The notes: generated by a model from the letters alone, not told the origin. A stretch of DNA of 64,000 bases from an uncultured Acidimicrobiales bacterium (GCA_938002965.1 CALKZY010000004.1:1-64000); one strand, 5' to 3'. Shown: positions 9,921 to 19,198, numbered from the stretch's first letter. Made by a program: numbers and translations.

Positions 9921-10685
9921 TCAGCCGTCGAGGGACCAGAGGCCGTAGCCGATGCTGGTCAAGGTGCTTCAGTGCCTCGGAAGCCTTCGTTCGGCACGTA
10001 CACGTCTTCACCGAAGTCGACATCGACATCATCTTCGGAGCCGAAGACAAGGTCTTCACCGACACCGATCGTGTTCGGGAAGTTGCCTCCCTGGTCCATG
10101 ATGTTGGGACTGTCGTTGAACTGGTCGGTGTGCCAGTTAGCGAAGAAGCGACCGGCCTCGTGAGCCGTAATGTTGCCCACGCCGGTTCCGATGATGTCAA
10201 TGATGTCGGTCCCAGCTGCCAGCGGGTAGCTGTTTAAGCTGAGTGTCGGGATGAAGTCCGGCGAGCCTTCGGGGGCGCTCAATAGATCGAGCAGCACCAG
10301 CGCAACTTCTTCGGTCTCGAAGTTGCCGACGTCAATCGACTGGGCGATACCAACCGTTGGGATGCCGAACTCGGCGATGGTGCCACCGACGACGATTCGG
10401 CTGACCAACGGACCTGACTGGTCACCATGATCCCTGCTGTTCAGGATCTGGATATCGAACTGGTCGTTACCTCCGATTGCTTCGATGTCTTCCTGCAGGG
10501 ACTCCTCCACGGAGGCCACAATAGCGTCGATTACCGCATCCTCATTGGAAGCGTCGAGGCCCCAGTTGGGCAGGAAGGCCGCCAGCGGCGATAGCACCGC
10601 CGGAGGCAAACCCGGTGGGGCGCCAAAGGCCTCGATGTCGACAGTGCCGGCGAAAACATGGATTCTCCAGGTGCTAGGCGGTGGG
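9921..10685 (-). pseudogene. Decayed metallopeptidase-like secreted protein fragment
   Basis: An open frame (about 10685 to 9959) encodes the C-terminal part of a zinc-peptidase-like domain known from large secreted bacterial proteins: a long acidic region, then ITAHEAGRFFANWHTDQF, NIMDQGGN and a DVDFGEDVY-NEGF tail. Three lesions are visible. There is no start codon or signal peptide upstream, and a TAA closes the frame near 10710. The expected HEAGH zinc motif reads HEAGR (CAC to CGC). After FRGTE the frame shifts: a one-base deletion near 9965 throws the tail into another frame, where STLTSIGYGLWSLDG followed by a stop (9921) is still readable and continues the domain. It is a remnant of a larger gene. 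Confidence 0.7.
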
Positions 10686-10861
10686 CGGTATAACTCACAC
10701 CAACCTTAGACAACCATCAGCAGTCGGACCAGCCGTTGCCCAATGTTCCTCCGCTGCCAGATTGGTGGCGCCAGAAAGAGCACCCGCCGATATTGTTGCC
10801 CGAAATGGTGATAGTTACCGCTGCCGTCACCGGTCGTCGGCTAGATCGCCTGGGATCCTTC

Positions 10862-10889
10862 ACATGAACCGAGAGACATGAACCGAGAA
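10862..10889 (+). repeat. 14-bp tandem duplication at the metZ start
   Basis: ACATGAACCGAGAG (10862-10875) is repeated with one change at 10876-10889. Each copy holds an ATG (10864 and 10878), but the two are 14 nt apart and so out of frame. Only the second opens metZ. Confidence 0.7.
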
Positions 10890-12038
10890 GCCACCAACCT
10901 GGTCCGAGGTGGGCTACAGCGATCGCACTTCGACGAGACCGCCGAAGCCGCTTACCTAACATCGGGCTATGTGTACTCCTCAGCGGCCGAGGCCGAGGCT
11001 GCCTTTGCTGGCGAGCACGATCGCTATATCTACTCCCGCTACGCCAACCCGACAGTGTCGATGTTCGAGGAACGTCTTCGCCTGCTGGAAGGAGCGGAAG
11101 CGGCCATGGCCACCGGCTCAGGAATGGCGGCGGTCTTCGCATCGCTGGCCTGCTACGTCGGTGCTGGTGACCGGGTTGTCGCCTCCCGTGCTCTATTTGG
11201 ATCCTGCCATGTGATCTTGACCGACATTCTCCCCCGGATGGGAGTGGTGACCGAGCTGGTTGACGGAACGTCGGTGGACGAATGGGAAGCAGCGCTGACC
11301 CACGGCACGAAGGCAGTGTTTCTGGAGTCCCCGTCAAACCCTGGTTTGGAGGTCATCGACCTCGCCGCCGTATCCGAAATGGCTCACCGAGCCGGAGCTC
11401 TGGTCATTGTCGACAATGTGTTCGCCTCTCCTGTGCTTCAGCATCCGCTCGAACTGGGCGCAGATGTGGTGGTGTATTCCGCCACCAAGCACATCGATGG
11501 CCAGGGTCGGGTCCTTGGCGGTGCCATTTTGTGCAGCCAGAGCTTCAAGGCTGATCACGTCATGCCGTTTACCCGACACACTGGACCAAGTCTGAGTCCA
11601 TTCAACGCCTGGGTCCTGGTGAAGGGCCTGGAGACGCTCCGACTTCGGGTGGAAGCGGCGTCGGCGGCGGCTTTAACTCTGGCCAGCCGACTTGAGGATT
11701 CCAGAGCGGTGACCGTTCGTTACCCGGGACTGGAATCTCATCCCCAGTACAAACTGGCCGCCCGGCAGATGTCGGCCGGAGGGACAATCCTCACAGTTGA
11801 TGTCTCCTCTAAGGAGCGAGCGTTCGGTTTCATGGATTCGCTTGGGCTCTTCGACATCTCCAACAACGTCGGCGACTCGAAGAGCTTGGCCACCCATCCC
11901 GCCACCACCACCCACCGCCGCTTAGGGCCGCAGGCCCGAGCGGAGGTTGGGATCGGTGACGGGATGGTTCGGCTGTCAGTCGGGTTGGAAGACGTCGAGG
12001 ACCTGTGGGAGGACCTCGATGCGGCCTTGAGCCACTAG
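10878..12038 (+). CDS. metZ: O-succinylhomoserine sulfhydrylase
   Basis: 386-residue PLP enzyme of the Cys/Met metabolism family. MetZ makes homocysteine directly from O-succinylhomoserine and sulfide in methionine synthesis. Seen in the sequence: SRYANPTVSMFEERL near residue 55, the active region ATGSGMAAVFASL, VDNVFASPVLQHPLELGADV, and the PLP lysine in YSATKHIDGQGRVLGG. The C-terminal part has TTTHRRLGPQARAEVGIGDG, typical of direct sulfhydrylases. The order of conserved blocks fits MetZ better than cystathionine gamma-synthase, but the exact acyl donor is inferred. I looked for a SAM riboswitch in the 190 nt upstream and recognised none. It converges with the protease gene, sharing CTAG at 12035-12038. 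Confidence 0.88.
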   Translation: MNREATNLVRGGLQRSHFDETAEAAYLTSGYVYSSAAEAEAAFAGEHDRYIYSRYANPTVSMFEERLRLLEGAEAAMATGSGMAAVFASLACYVGAGDRVVASRALFGSCHVILTDILPRMGVVTELVDGTSVDEWEAALTHGTKAVFLESPSNPGLEVIDLAAVSEMAHRAGALVIVDNVFASPVLQHPLELGADVVVYSATKHIDGQGRVLGGAILCSQSFKADHVMPFTRHTGPSLSPFNAWVLVKGLETLRLRVEAASAAALTLASRLEDSRAVTVRYPGLESHPQYKLAARQMSAGGTILTVDVSSKERAFGFMDSLGLFDISNNVGDSKSLATHPATTTHRRLGPQARAEVGIGDGMVRLSVGLEDVEDLWEDLDAALSH

Positions 12039-14224
12039 CTGCACACGTTTCCGCTGGTGTAGGTCAGTCCAGCGGCGTCAACATCAGTAACACACACCGC
12101 AACAGTCGGCTTGCGAGCCGACGACGAGGTGGTGAAGCGAGCGATGCCGTTGGCATCGGTAGGCAGCGTAAGCAGATCCGAGAACGAGCCGGAGAACTGA
12201 ACGGTGACCAAGGCTCCGGCCACTGGCTGTCCCAATTCGTTGCTGACCATCACTGTGGCCGTCCCGGCACTTTGGCCTCGACCGGTTGACACTGCCGAGG
12301 TCGACAAGCCGGATACTAAAGCCATAGTGGGCTCACCTGCCTCTTCGCCGTCGACACGTAGCAGGTCTACGGCTATGGAGTCATAGCGGCGTTCCCCAGC
12401 GCTTGAGTCGGTATCGACCACTCGCACCCAGACCGTTCCTTGAGGACTGCCGATCAACCACGATTTATCTACGGTTCCTGTGGCAACTCCCAGTGGCGCC
12501 CAGGTTTCCCCGTCGCTGGACCATTCGACGGCGAATCCGGTGTCGGCGTCACCGCCGTCGGTGACGGTGGCCTTCATCACCAAGGTTTGCACCCCACCGG
12601 GGGCATCGAAGCTCCACCGATGTTCTGCTGTATCGTGTCGACGACTTTTACGTCCTCCGCTGTCGACTTCGCCGATGACCTGGCTTATTCCGTCTTCAAG
12701 ATGAGTGGTCGTGTAAGCCCCGCTTACCGTTGCAGCCACTGCTGTGTCACCGTTGGCCACACTCGAGCCACCCGGAGGTGGAGGCGGAGGAGGAGGCGGC
12801 GGCGCAGAATCAAACGAAGCTGTCAGGGTGTAGGCCCCGAGGCTGCCGTAGTCGCTATAGCCCGTGGGTGGACTGACCGATGGGTCTCCCACGCCAACAC
12901 CATCAATCACCACGACGTAGGAACCGGCAGCCAGATTGGTAACCAAGCTGGCAGACAACATCGCCGGGTCGGTGGCGGTCGCCACCTCGATGCCGTCGGC
13001 GTTGACGATCGAAAGTGAGATGTCGAGATTGGGCCCGAGGGCGGCCGGTGAGGCATCAAACGTCGCTTCCCCGCCTTCAGTGGTGAAGCTAAAGGCGTCG
13101 GTGTCGCCGGTCCGCTCGATGATGCCCGAGGCGGTCAGGGTCGACAGATCGAGCGGCGTACTGTTGCCTACGCCGTTGCCGTGGTCGTCATCTCGGTAGC
13201 CAAAATCGTTTACACCCCCCAGCGAGGAGATGATGGCAAGGTCGTCGGCTCCGCGACCGAAGTTGGCCGATGAGCCGGTGTTGTTGGCCCCCACGTACTC
13301 TTGGCGGCTCCACTGGCCGACATCCACGTAGTAGGCCACGCCCATGATGGGAGCCCATGACGTTGCTCCATCACCGTGGCCGGTGTAGTACCCGGCGGAA
13401 TCGGTGCCGTCGTGAGCCAACCCAACGGTGTGGCCGACTTCGTGACTGATAGCTTCAGAAACACCCTTGAACGAGGAGTTGTAGACGAAGGTCGGCTCAT
13501 CCACACTGTCGCCAAACGAGTTGATGTAGGCAATGCCGCCGCAGCTGCCGCAGAGTTCACCGGTGTTGTCAGTGATGACTACCCGGATACCCCACTGGTC
13601 GTCTCCGGAACCGGACCGGGTGAGCGCGGCCTCTCCGGGATCAACCGTGGTCACATTGACGTTGAACGGAGCAAAGTCCTCAGCCACAACCTTCCACGAG
13701 TCCTCTATGACCTGGAGCTCCTGAGTCGACCAGGCATCGGGACTACCGTTGGTGTCGTACGCCGGGGAGACGATGGACTGGACACCGAAGTTCGAGTTCC
13801 ACGTTGTGCCAGTGGTGACGTGACCGTCGAAATCGAGATAGATGGTCTTGGTAGCGCTGGGCAAGCTGGCCAATTGGAACTGCGGGCCATCGGTCGGAGG
13901 CGCTGACTGAACCACATCACCTGATACCAATGTCGCCGCGGCCAGGCCCGGCTCAGGTTCATCTACGTAGGCCAGACGTTGACCCCGGTCGACGTGCAGC
14001 GTCTTGTCGTGAACCAACTGCAGGCGAAGTTCGGCCGCTGTCAGTCCGTTGCTGGCGGCCACGTTGCCGAGCTGACCCCCAAGGCGCTCCAGAGCACGCT
14101 GGCCGGCCACCATCGGTGGCCCGGGATCGCCTGGCGGTGACTGGGCGGTGGCGGATCCAACCGGGGTCAAAAGGCCAATAGCCATGATCAGTGGTGGGAG
14201 GAGGAAGGCGAAATAGCGTCTCAA
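12035..14224 (-). CDS. Secreted zinc metalloprotease (metzincin-like) with PPC and Ig-like domains
   Basis: About 729 residues. The chosen start is TTG 14224, because AAAGGAG ends 8 nt upstream; an in-frame ATG at 14269 would add 15 residues with no ribosome site. A signal peptide (RRYFAFLLPPLIMAIGLL...ATAQ) leads to a prodomain, then a catalytic domain with HEVGHTVGLAHD and a Met-turn-like PIMGVAYY, both metzincin marks. A Cys pair (GELCGSCGG) precedes it. Next come a PPC-like beta domain, a run of ten or more prolines, a beta-sandwich with SWSFDAPGG-like features and a C-terminal Ig-like domain ending in a Cys. It probably acts outside the cell on protein substrates. It converges with metZ on a shared CTAG. 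Confidence 0.85.
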   Translation of the reverse strand: MRRYFAFLLPPLIMAIGLLTPVGSATAQSPPGDPGPPMVAGQRALERLGGQLGNVAASNGLTAAELRLQLVHDKTLHVDRGQRLAYVDEPEPGLAAATLVSGDVVQSAPPTDGPQFQLASLPSATKTIYLDFDGHVTTGTTWNSNFGVQSIVSPAYDTNGSPDAWSTQELQVIEDSWKVVAEDFAPFNVNVTTVDPGEAALTRSGSGDDQWGIRVVITDNTGELCGSCGGIAYINSFGDSVDEPTFVYNSSFKGVSEAISHEVGHTVGLAHDGTDSAGYYTGHGDGATSWAPIMGVAYYVDVGQWSRQEYVGANNTGSSANFGRGADDLAIISSLGGVNDFGYRDDDHGNGVGNSTPLDLSTLTASGIIERTGDTDAFSFTTEGGEATFDASPAALGPNLDISLSIVNADGIEVATATDPAMLSASLVTNLAAGSYVVVIDGVGVGDPSVSPPTGYSDYGSLGAYTLTASFDSAPPPPPPPPPPGGSSVANGDTAVAATVSGAYTTTHLEDGISQVIGEVDSGGRKSRRHDTAEHRWSFDAPGGVQTLVMKATVTDGGDADTGFAVEWSSDGETWAPLGVATGTVDKSWLIGSPQGTVWVRVVDTDSSAGERRYDSIAVDLLRVDGEEAGEPTMALVSGLSTSAVSTGRGQSAGTATVMVSNELGQPVAGALVTVQFSGSFSDLLTLPTDANGIARFTTSSSARKPTVAVCVTDVDAAGLTYTSGNVCS

Positions 14225-14574
14225 GACTGAGACTCCTTTGTTTTTGACCGCGTCAAAGCAGGGCGGCACCGGGCGATGGCACCACTATGAATCGGCGGCT
14301 CTTGGGGGCAGGCGTCGGTCGGATTCCGGCGCCCTAAGGCGATAGCACCGAACATAGCCAGATCCGATTCGGGTGAGATTGAGGCGGCCTGGGTAATTGT
14401 TCAGCAACGTAGTTCGGCGAGGGCCAGGACGACCCTCATCCGCCAACGACATCGACGCGGCAACCCGAAACCTTTAGCCGATTCGCTCGGGTCGACCTAA
14501 CGCGATCAAGAAGCTGTCCAAGATCGTCCCAAGAGGCTTGGGTATCTGCACTTGCTCGGGGTATCTTCTGTGGT
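14225..14574. other. Divergent intergenic region between protease and permease genes
   Basis: 350 nt with no convincing gene. On the right it holds the permease promoter: TTGGGT (14538-14543), an 18-nt spacer, TATCTT (14562-14567), then GTG 14575. On the left it holds the AAAGGAG site of the protease gene. Confidence 0.45.
14528..14542. promoter_or_regulatory. Inverted repeat over the permease -35 region
   Basis: CCCAAG-AGG-CTTGGG is a perfect 6-bp dyad with a 3-nt centre. Its right arm overlaps the candidate -35 TTGGGT, so it may be an operator for a metal or oxyanion regulator. It does not look like a canonical Zur box. The binding protein is unknown. Confidence 0.35.
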
Positions 14575-15659
14575 GTGAGCACGGAGATCCCGGACAACGT
14601 ATCGACAGTCGTCGACGGTTTGGAGCCGCTCGATGATGCTCACATAGACACCAATTCGCATAGCGATCATGACCACGCCGATCATGATCACGCCTACCAT
14701 GGCCGGTCCCGGGTTCGCAGGCCTATTGACCCGATCGTTTTGGCCATCTTGGTCGTCATGGTGCTGTTGGCCAGAGGACGCATTGACTTTCTGGCCAATG
14801 ACGACGTCCGGTTGTGGGCCACGTTGTTCGTCTCAATCTGCTTTCAGGCGCTGCCTTTCCTGGTTCTCGGTGTTGTTTCAGCGGGTTGATCGCCGCCTAT
14901 GTCTCTCCCGATCTTGTCCGCCGCTTGGTCCCGAAACGGACGATCTTCGCTGTACCCTCCGCCGGACTAGCCGGTCTGGCACTACCGGGCTGTGAGTGTG
15001 GATCCGTTCCGATAGCCGGGCGGTTAGTGGCCACGGGTACACCACCGGCGGCCGCTCTCACCTTCTTGCTTGCCGCTCCGGCGATCAACCCGGTGGTGAT
15101 GGTCTCGACCGCCGTGGCCTTCCCCAATGACCGGATGATGGTGGTCGCCCGTTTCGCCGCATCCTTTGCTGCCGCCATCGCCGTCGGCTCATGGTGGGCT
15201 CGACGGTCTGGCGAGAATCTACTCGATTCGGTGTCTGATGTTCATCAACACCACGACTCGAAGATGGAACGATTCATCGACGTGGCGTCGCGGGACCTGG
15301 TCCACGCCGGTGGATACCTGGTGCTTGGAGCCTTGGCCGCAGCCACACTGCAACTCGTAGTTCCACGATCGGTCCTGGACTCCGTAGCGTCCAACGAACT
15401 TCTGTCCATTCTCGTCCTTGCCTCATTGGCTGTCGTGTTGTCGATTTGCTCCGAGGCCGACGCCTTCGTAGCTGCCGGCCTCCCCCAGTTCTCACTGACC
15501 TCACGGCTGGTCTTCCTGGTCGTCGGACCGGTAATCGACATTAAGCTTGTAGCCATGCACGCAGGTGTCTTCGGCCGAGCTTTCGCCCTCCGCTTCGCTC
15601 CGGTCACGCTGGTCGTGGCCATCATTAGCGGAGTCATCGCCGGGCAGGTGCTTCTGTGA
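14575..15659 (+). pseudogene. ArsP/YraQ-type permease (UPF0718) with a one-base frameshift
   Basis: Two frames together make one permease of the PF03773 family. Frame one (GTG 14575 to TGA 14889) gives a His-rich cytoplasmic tail (seven His between residues 23 and 42), a first membrane helix and CFQALPFLVLGVV. Frame two continues at once with SGLIAAYVSPDLVRR and runs to 15659, carrying the family hallmark ALPGCECGSVPIAGR and about seven more helices. One missing base in the T run at 14876-14878 explains the break; restoring it gives LGVVFSGLIAAYV. It may be a true recent mutation, a programmed shift or an assembly error at a short homopolymer. The family exports organoarsenicals or handles metals. 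TATCTT ends 7 nt before the GTG (leaderless). Confidence 0.8.
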
Positions 15660-16384
15660 ACCGCCTAAGCCGGGCATCGGTGCTTGCCATGCTTGGAATC
15701 GTCACCGGATCACTCCTGATAAACGGCGGCTACGGAGCGTTCGTCCAACAGCGGATGTTCATTCCTCTCGTTCTGGCGGCCATTGTGCTGCTCGCCTTCA
15801 GCGGCCATGAGGTTTACGGCGCTCTGAAGGAGGAAAAGGTGGACCCCGACGCTCGCTGGTGGTCGTTCGGCCCTGGCGTCGGCTGGCTGATGGTGCTTCC
15901 ACTGGTGGTTCTGTTCGCAGTGGCACCGAGCGCTCTCGGTGCGGCAGCGGCTAATCGAGTCGATGCGTTCAACCCGATCGAACAAACTGAAGCCTTCCCG
16001 GCTTTGGACACATCGGCTGGGCCGGCCGAAATGCGGGTGTTCGATTTCTTGGATCGAGCCCTTTGGGACCCCAACGAGTCTCTGCGTGAGACGCCCGTCA
16101 GACTCGAAGGCTTGGTGGTCAACGACCCCGAGGTGCCTGACGGTTTTCTGCTGACCAAGTTCATGGTCAGCTGCTGCGCCGCTGACGGGCTGCCGTTACA
16201 AGTAGCGGTCCGTGGAGTAGATCAACCGCTCGAAGATGACACATGGGTAGTGGCTGACGTCATCTGGCGAGAGCCGGATGTGCCGTATTCCGAGGCGGGT
16301 GCCGTCGTCATCGTCGACGCCGATGCCATCGCGGTGACTCCACAACCCGGTGCCCGCAAAGACCCGTACGAGTCGCCGTACTAG
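15656..16384 (+). CDS. TIGR03943 family membrane protein, permease partner
   Basis: 242 residues. Two or three N-terminal hydrophobic helices are followed by a soluble domain with the paired cysteines SCCAADGLPLQV, the signature of TIGR03943 (B. subtilis YcgQ-like) proteins. These are almost always encoded next to a YraQ/UPF0718 permease and are presumed to form a complex with it, with the Cys pair perhaps binding metal. It starts at GTG 15656 inside the permease stop (GTGA overlap), so it is coupled to a gene that is now frameshifted; its own frame is intact. It converges with the sulfotransferase-like gene on CTAG 16381-16384. Confidence 0.82.
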   Translation: MNRLSRASVLAMLGIVTGSLLINGGYGAFVQQRMFIPLVLAAIVLLAFSGHEVYGALKEEKVDPDARWWSFGPGVGWLMVLPLVVLFAVAPSALGAAAANRVDAFNPIEQTEAFPALDTSAGPAEMRVFDFLDRALWDPNESLRETPVRLEGLVVNDPEVPDGFLLTKFMVSCCAADGLPLQVAVRGVDQPLEDDTWVVADVIWREPDVPYSEAGAVVIVDADAIAVTPQPGARKDPYESPY

Positions 16385-17676
16385 CCCAACAAGAAGTGGA
16401 CTAAGGGGTTCTGCCCGGTTGCCCGCAATTCGGGGTTCTCGTCCAAGTAGCCTCTGGTGTCGAACGAAGCGGACGGCCGACGACCTTCGATGCCACCGCG
16501 CCGCAAGAAATGGGTTAGTGGGTCGACGCCTGCGGCGGCAACGCCAGGATAGGTCGCCAGGTAGAAACCGGGGTCGAACATGCCGGATCGTTCGACTAGG
16601 CGACGGGTATCCAACTCTGTGGAGTCGACATGCACTCCTGCAGCTCGCTGTCGTTCAACCCACAGATCGGTCACCAGCGCGGCCAATGCATCAAGCTCAG
16701 CTGCCGACGGCACGGCCTCTTCGCCACCCCTGCCATCCGCAGCACCAACTGAGGTCGTAAATAGCCGTTGTCGCTCAGGGAAGTACTGTTGCCGAACCCA
16801 CTCGTTGGAAGCGGCGAAAGCCTCGTGATAGGCGGTCGCAGTTTCAACATCCACCCGATATTTAGAACCCCAGTTGTTCCGCTCGATGATCTCGACTAAC
16901 CCCACCCGGGCCGGATTCACGACGTCGTCGACTACCAGCGGGATGTACTTGTTGACCCTGCGCAGTAGTTCAACTGCTGTTGTTGAGAGACTCTCGTTCA
17001 GCGCGGCGGGCCTAATCGTTTCGCTCCCGTCAAGTCCAACCAGGTCGAGCAGGTCATCGACAATCGAGCCTCCAACCAACGTGTCGGTCTGAAAGACCCG
17101 AGGCACGATGTTGTCGGGTCCGAAGACCGATCCGAACTGTTGGAGAGTGTGCTGGTGACCGCACACACGACTGAAGTACGGATGGTCCGGACCGGGTGGC
17201 CGCCAACCGGTGGAACCGTTCTTGACCATTGTCGAGTACAGCGAACTGACGAGCGCCGCAGGATCCCGTAGGTATACGGCAACCACAACTTCGGTGACCC
17301 CGACCGCTTCGAGAACAGAGGCCAGGCGCTTAACCGATGTATCGGTTCGGAGACGGGACTGCAGATGCTCTGACGACAAGACAATCAACTCGCAGCCTTT
17401 ACGGCGACCATGTTCGACCGCGACGGAAAGCTCGTTGATTAAGCGGTCACGAAACCGAGCGAGATCGTCTGCGGTGCGAACCTTTGCCGCCCGCGTCAAG
17501 TCGTCCCGCTGGTCTGAGTCGTAAGCGGCGACAGGTAGCTTCCAGTTGTTTCGTTCACCGGCGGCGGGGGTGAACAGGCAGCCGCGGCGGGCTAGGAGTT
17601 CTCGGTTGGTGTGGAGAAACTCCTGCACAGTAGTGGTGCCGGTTTTTTCGACGCCGACGTGCAGGTAGCACTTCAT
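16381..17676 (-). CDS. Sulfotransferase-like protein with a glycosyltransferase-associated C-terminal module
   Basis: 431 residues from ATG 17676; an in-frame ATG at 17712 is also possible. The N-terminus HVGVEKTGTTTVQEFL is a sulfotransferase 5'-phosphosulfate loop, and the region VVVAVYLRDPAALVSSLYS fits the 3'-phosphate binding part, so a PAPS-dependent sulfotransferase acting on a glycan or lipid is likely. The last 75 residues hold two copies of a short module (FDPGFYLATYPGVAAAG.DPLTHFLRRGG and a second starting FDTRGYLDENPEL) normally found on bacterial glycosyltransferases and rhamnan-synthesis proteins. It has no signal peptide or membrane helix, so it is probably cytoplasmic. No sulfate-activation genes are nearby. 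Confidence 0.7.
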   Translation of the reverse strand: MKCYLHVGVEKTGTTTVQEFLHTNRELLARRGCLFTPAAGERNNWKLPVAAYDSDQRDDLTRAAKVRTADDLARFRDRLINELSVAVEHGRRKGCELIVLSSEHLQSRLRTDTSVKRLASVLEAVGVTEVVVAVYLRDPAALVSSLYSTMVKNGSTGWRPPGPDHPYFSRVCGHQHTLQQFGSVFGPDNIVPRVFQTDTLVGGSIVDDLLDLVGLDGSETIRPAALNESLSTTAVELLRRVNKYIPLVVDDVVNPARVGLVEIIERNNWGSKYRVDVETATAYHEAFAASNEWVRQQYFPERQRLFTTSVGAADGRGGEEAVPSAAELDALAALVTDLWVERQRAAGVHVDSTELDTRRLVERSGMFDPGFYLATYPGVAAAGVDPLTHFLRRGGIEGRRPSASFDTRGYLDENPELRATGQNPLVHFLLG

Positions 17677-17886
17677 TGGCCTGACCAGGCTAGCCGCATT
17701 TCTGTGCCGCATGGCCAGGCGAATCGAACGGTCTGCCCGGCCTGGTTCGCCACGACGGCTTGGGTGTCGATGCCCTTCGTCGTTAGTGCCCGACTACCCA
17801 CTGCCCCCAATCAATGTTCCCCTGCCACCATGGCCTTAACCGTTCCTTTGACATTGGTCCGCCGACGTTGTTCTACCTTCGATCCC

Positions 17887-19041
17887 ATGTCTGGGAACCA
17901 GTTCACGGGTAGGGATTTGTACCGGGGGACGCTGATGGCGGCGGTCTTGGGTCTGGTGGCTGCACTGGTCGTGGGCGTTCAGCCGGCAGCGGCCCAAGAC
18001 ACCTTCGCCTGCACCATCACCAACAACAACGGAACCGCCACCATCACCTGGAACAACATCGGCGCACGCGGCTACGACCTCATCGAAGACAACCAACCCA
18101 AACGCTGGACCACAACCACCACCTACACCGACACCACACCCGGCAACACCTACAAAATCGTCGCCTTCGGCAACGGCACAGACTTCACCACAACCACCTG
18201 CACCAACAACAACGGCGGCGGCGGAGGCGGCGCTCCGGTCAATGGTGCAATTTCGCTGTTGGCGGCCGGCGACATTGGTCGATGTGACAGTCCACATCTT
18301 GCGCCAGTCGGGTCCTACGTCGAATCAAGGACCGATGCCTGGTTCTTGGCCCTCGGCGATCTGGCCTACCCCGATGGCTCAACGTCAGACTTCGATCGCT
18401 GCTATGACCCGCACTTTCGCGACGCCAAGGACCGGACGCTACCAGTTGTGGGCAATCACGAGTACTACACCAGCGGCGCCGCCGGTTACGTGGACTACTT
18501 CGGTTCATCTGCTGGGCCAGCCGACAAGCTCTACTACAGCCGGGACTTGGGCGACTGGCACATCGTGGTTTTGAACGGCGAGTGCTGGCGTGTCGGAGGC
18601 TGCGGAACAGGTGACCCGCAATACCGGTGGCTGCAACAGGACCTGGCCTCCAACGACAAGGCGTGCATTCTCACCGCCTGGCATCAGGCCTACTACACCT
18701 CTGAGAGCCTAACCGGTGACGCCACCTACATGAAGCCCTATTACGAGTTACTCGACAACGAAGGCGCCGACATTCTTCTTACCGGTCATTCACACAACTA
18801 CGAACGCTTCCACCGGATGGACGCCGACAACAGCGTCACCAGTACCGGTATCCGCTCCTTCGTCGTCGGGACCGGTGGAACATATCAGCGGCCGTTCCAG
18901 ATCAACCACAACGGCTCGGTGGTTCGCAACAACACCACTTGGGGTGTGGTCGAGTTCGACCTGCGCGACGGATCGTACAACTGGGATTTCAGGCGAACCT
19001 CAGGAGCCCAGTTCTCAGACTCGGGCTACGGGACCTGTTAG
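17887..19041 (+). CDS. Secreted metallophosphoesterase with N-terminal fibronectin-like domain
   Basis: 384 residues from ATG 17887. TACCTT (17874-17879) lies 7 nt upstream and no ribosome site is seen; the longer frame back to 17611 lies across the neighbour's start and is rejected. A signal peptide (LMAAVLGLVAALVVGVQPAAAQ) is followed by an about 80-residue Thr/Asn-rich fibronectin-like domain, a Gly-rich linker and a calcineurin-like phosphatase domain with GDIGRCD, LGDLAYPDG, GNHEYY, WHQAYY and GHSHNYER, the full set of metal ligands. It resembles purple-acid or alkaline phosphatase-like exported enzymes. The DNA for the fibronectin part (about 18000-18230) is strikingly A/C-rich on the coding strand compared with the rest of the gene. 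Confidence 0.85.
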   Translation: MSGNQFTGRDLYRGTLMAAVLGLVAALVVGVQPAAAQDTFACTITNNNGTATITWNNIGARGYDLIEDNQPKRWTTTTTYTDTTPGNTYKIVAFGNGTDFTTTTCTNNNGGGGGGAPVNGAISLLAAGDIGRCDSPHLAPVGSYVESRTDAWFLALGDLAYPDGSTSDFDRCYDPHFRDAKDRTLPVVGNHEYYTSGAAGYVDYFGSSAGPADKLYYSRDLGDWHIVVLNGECWRVGGCGTGDPQYRWLQQDLASNDKACILTAWHQAYYTSESLTGDATYMKPYYELLDNEGADILLTGHSHNYERFHRMDADNSVTSTGIRSFVVGTGGTYQRPFQINHNGSVVRNNTTWGVVEFDLRDGSYNWDFRRTSGAQFSDSGYGTC

Positions 19042-19198
19042 GGGCCAGACGGCATAACCTCACGCTCTGAACTAAGCACCGATACATCAAGCTCAACCTC
19101 TCACATTTCTCTCGAGTCACAACCCCGGTCAATCCCACATCCGCCTAGAACCGGTGACTCGTTCTCCGACTTGAGCTGGGCGACCTGCCAATCGACAG

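Noticed and set aside
10690-10877. SAM-type riboswitch before metZ
   Set aside because: I could not recognise the conserved core of SAM-I, SAM-II or SAM-IV; a covariance-model search would be needed to exclude it fully.
10717-11337. 206-codon open frame on the minus strand across metZ
   Set aside because: Composition is that of a shadow frame (Arg/Pro/Ser-rich) and metZ is certain on the other strand.
17611-17886. Upstream extension of the phosphatase reading frame
   Set aside because: It overlaps the start of the divergent sulfotransferase gene and lacks family similarity; a signal peptide and a -10 element fit the ATG at 17887.
17836-18297. 153-codon minus-strand frame opposite the phosphatase fibronectin domain
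   Set aside because: It is Gly/Val-rich and arises from the A/C-rich coding strand of the real gene.
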